Origin: Lujinxingia vulgaris
GTDB lineage: Bacteria > Myxococcota_A > Bradymonadia > Bradymonadales > Bradymonadaceae
Length of the DNA stretch: 64,000 nt
Assembly (NCBI RefSeq): GCF_007997015.1
Contig: NZ_VOSM01000001.1
Span: forward strand, 248,001 to 312,000
Direction: 5' to 3'
Position 1 is the first letter of the stretch. Each line of letters begins with the position of its first letter. The notes beneath the pieces are model-generated. The model was not told the DNA's origin. It did not search any database and worked only from the letters and a program-made list of their open reading frames with translations. Positions 63,012-64,000 of the stretch are shown piece by piece. Both the position numbers and the translations under genes were made by a program.

Positions 63012-64000
63012 ATGACGGAGCAAGCGATGGAAAACCCTGTGGGGCTTGATGCCTTTGTCGATAACGCGCCCATCTCTCCGGCCGAGCGCGTCTCGCGCGG
63101 CCTGCAATTTGAAGAGCCGCTGATCTTTGAGCGCAGCGAGCCGGGGCGTCGCGGTTTTGTCTTCTCCGAGAGCGACTGGGACGTGGAGCGGGTCGATGTG
63201 GCCGGCGAGCTGGGCGAACTTCTGCGCGACGCCGACGCGGAGCTTCCGGAGGTGACCGAGCCCGATGTGGTGCGCCATTACACCCGGCTGAGCCAGTGGA
63301 ACTACGCCATTGATACCGGTTTTTATCCGCTGGGCTCCTGCACGATGAAGTACAACCCGAAGATCAACGAGGCCACCGCGCGTCTTCCGGGCTTTGCGCG
63401 TCTGCATCCTTATATGCCTGAGGCGTGGACGCAGGGGGCGCTGGAGCTTCTGTGGAACCTGGAGGGGCTGCTCTCGGAGATCGCCGGCCTGCCGCATTGC
63501 TCCTTACAGCCGGCCGCCGGCGCACAGGGCGAGCTTACGGGGTTGATGTGCATCCGCGCGTACCATGAGTCGCGGGGTGATACGAAGCGCACGCGTATCA
63601 TCGTGCCGGACTCCGCCCACGGGACCAACCCGGCGTCTGCGGCCTTTAACGGGTTCAGCGTGGTGGAGGTGCCCTCAAGTCCTGATGGGACGCTCAGCGC
63701 GGCGGCGGTCGCCGCGGTGATGGATGAGACGGTCGCCGGCCTGATGATCACCAACCCCAACACCATGGGCATCTTTGAGGGTGAGATCGCCGAGATATGC
63801 AAGGTGGTCCATGAGGGAGGCGGCAAAGTCTATATGGATGGCGCCAACATGAACGCCATCCTGGGCCAGGCGCGCCCGGGGGACTTCGGCATCGACGTGA
63901 TGCACTACAACGTGCACAAGACCTTCTCGACGCCGCACGGCGGCGGTGGCCCGGGCGGCGGTCCGATCTGCGTGAGCGACGATCTGGCGCCCTTTTTGCC
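63012..64000 (+). CDS. gcvPB: Glycine dehydrogenase (decarboxylating) subunit 2, partial
   Basis: The first 329 residues of the P-protein beta subunit of the glycine cleavage system are visible. It decarboxylates glycine using PLP. Landmarks are [27 protein letters not shown], the substrate loop [15 protein letters not shown] and the PLP-lysine region [20 protein letters not shown] near residue 302. The gene runs off the window. GAGGGAGA precedes the ATG. The alpha subunit gcvPA is not seen upstream; ParA occupies that place. Confidence 0.93.
   Translation, partial: MTEQAMENPVGLDAFVDNAPISPAERVSRGLQFEEPLIFERSEPGRRGFVFSESDWDVERVDVAGELGELLRDADAELPEVTEPDVVRHYTRLSQWNYAIDTGFYPLGSCTMKYNPKINEATARLPGFARLHPYMPEAWTQGALELLWNLEGLLSEIAGLPHCSLQPAAGAQGELTGLMCIRAYHESRGDTKRTRIIVPDSAHGTNPASAAFNGFSVVEVPSSPDGTLSAAAVAAVMDETVAGLMITNPNTMGIFEGEIAEICKVVHEGGGKVYMDGANMNAILGQARPGDFGIDVMHYNVHKTFSTPHGGGGPGGGPICVSDDLAPFL

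Overview
The window is GC-rich chromosomal DNA from a Gram-negative bacterium, most likely a myxobacterium-related deltaproteobacterium (Myxococcota; a Bradymonadales/Lujinxingia-like member is my best guess). The taxonomic clues are four eukaryotic-type Ser/Thr kinases, PEGA-domain proteins, many lipoproteins with clear lipoboxes (including a Cys-rich, EB-module-like one), DnaJ/PilZ-like giant regulators and ABC-2 exporters downstream of a kinase. No rRNA, tRNA, CRISPR array, insertion sequence, phage gene or replication origin was recognised. Genes are dense, often in short operons, and many operons end in clear stem-loop terminators. Long antisense reading frames are common because of the base composition and were left out.

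Layout. 1-4.8 kb: a leftward operon of a Ser/Thr kinase and two ABC-2 ATPase/permease pairs. 4.9-8.7 kb: queG, an R2-like ligand-binding oxidase (R2lox) followed by an N-formylglutamate amidohydrolase, and a VTT membrane protein. 8.8-14 kb: a PilZ/J-like regulator, a lipase-like hydrolase and a surface lipoprotein. 14-15.3 kb: a stand-alone, apparently nuclease-dead restriction-enzyme N-terminal domain behind a strong sigma70-type promoter, followed by rpsU. 15.3-20.2 kb: two more kinases flanking a PEGA/TPR protein. 20.3-28.2 kb: a fused transporter/spermidine-synthase-like protein, a His-rich lipoprotein with a Fur-family regulator, two SDR enzymes, a YidD-domain lipoprotein overlapping a TPR membrane protein, and a universal stress protein. 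28.3-37.6 kb: an unrecognised protein made of four 91-residue repeats, glnE with an inserted linker, a branched-chain aminotransferase, class I fructose-bisphosphate aldolase, a lipoprotein and a second UspA pair. 37.9-42.4 kb: pyruvate dehydrogenase E1alpha, E1beta and E2 plus a nitronate monooxygenase. 42.5-49.4 kb: cell-envelope proteins, GtrA, a GNAT enzyme, a kinase with FHA domain, an Ala/Glu-repeat lipoprotein and a Ca/Na antiporter. 49.5-64 kb: tgt with a long basic tail, a Slt-type lytic transglycosylase, an NmrA-like protein, an M23 peptidase, glutamate-cysteine ligase, a TPR lipoprotein translationally coupled to manA, a Cys-rich lipoprotein, an orphan ParA and the start of gcvPB.

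How they fit. Most of the window is housekeeping (queuosine by queG and tgt, central carbon by fba, pdh, manA and gcvP, nitrogen control by glnE, glutathione by gshA) mixed with lineage-specific signalling and envelope genes. The parts I would pursue as possibly undescribed are the dead restriction-domain gene at 14.2 kb, the four-repeat HFAG protein at 28.3 kb, the R2lox-amidohydrolase pair at 6.2 kb, the YidD lipoprotein overlap at 25.7 kb and the His-rich lipoprotein/Fur pair at 23 kb.
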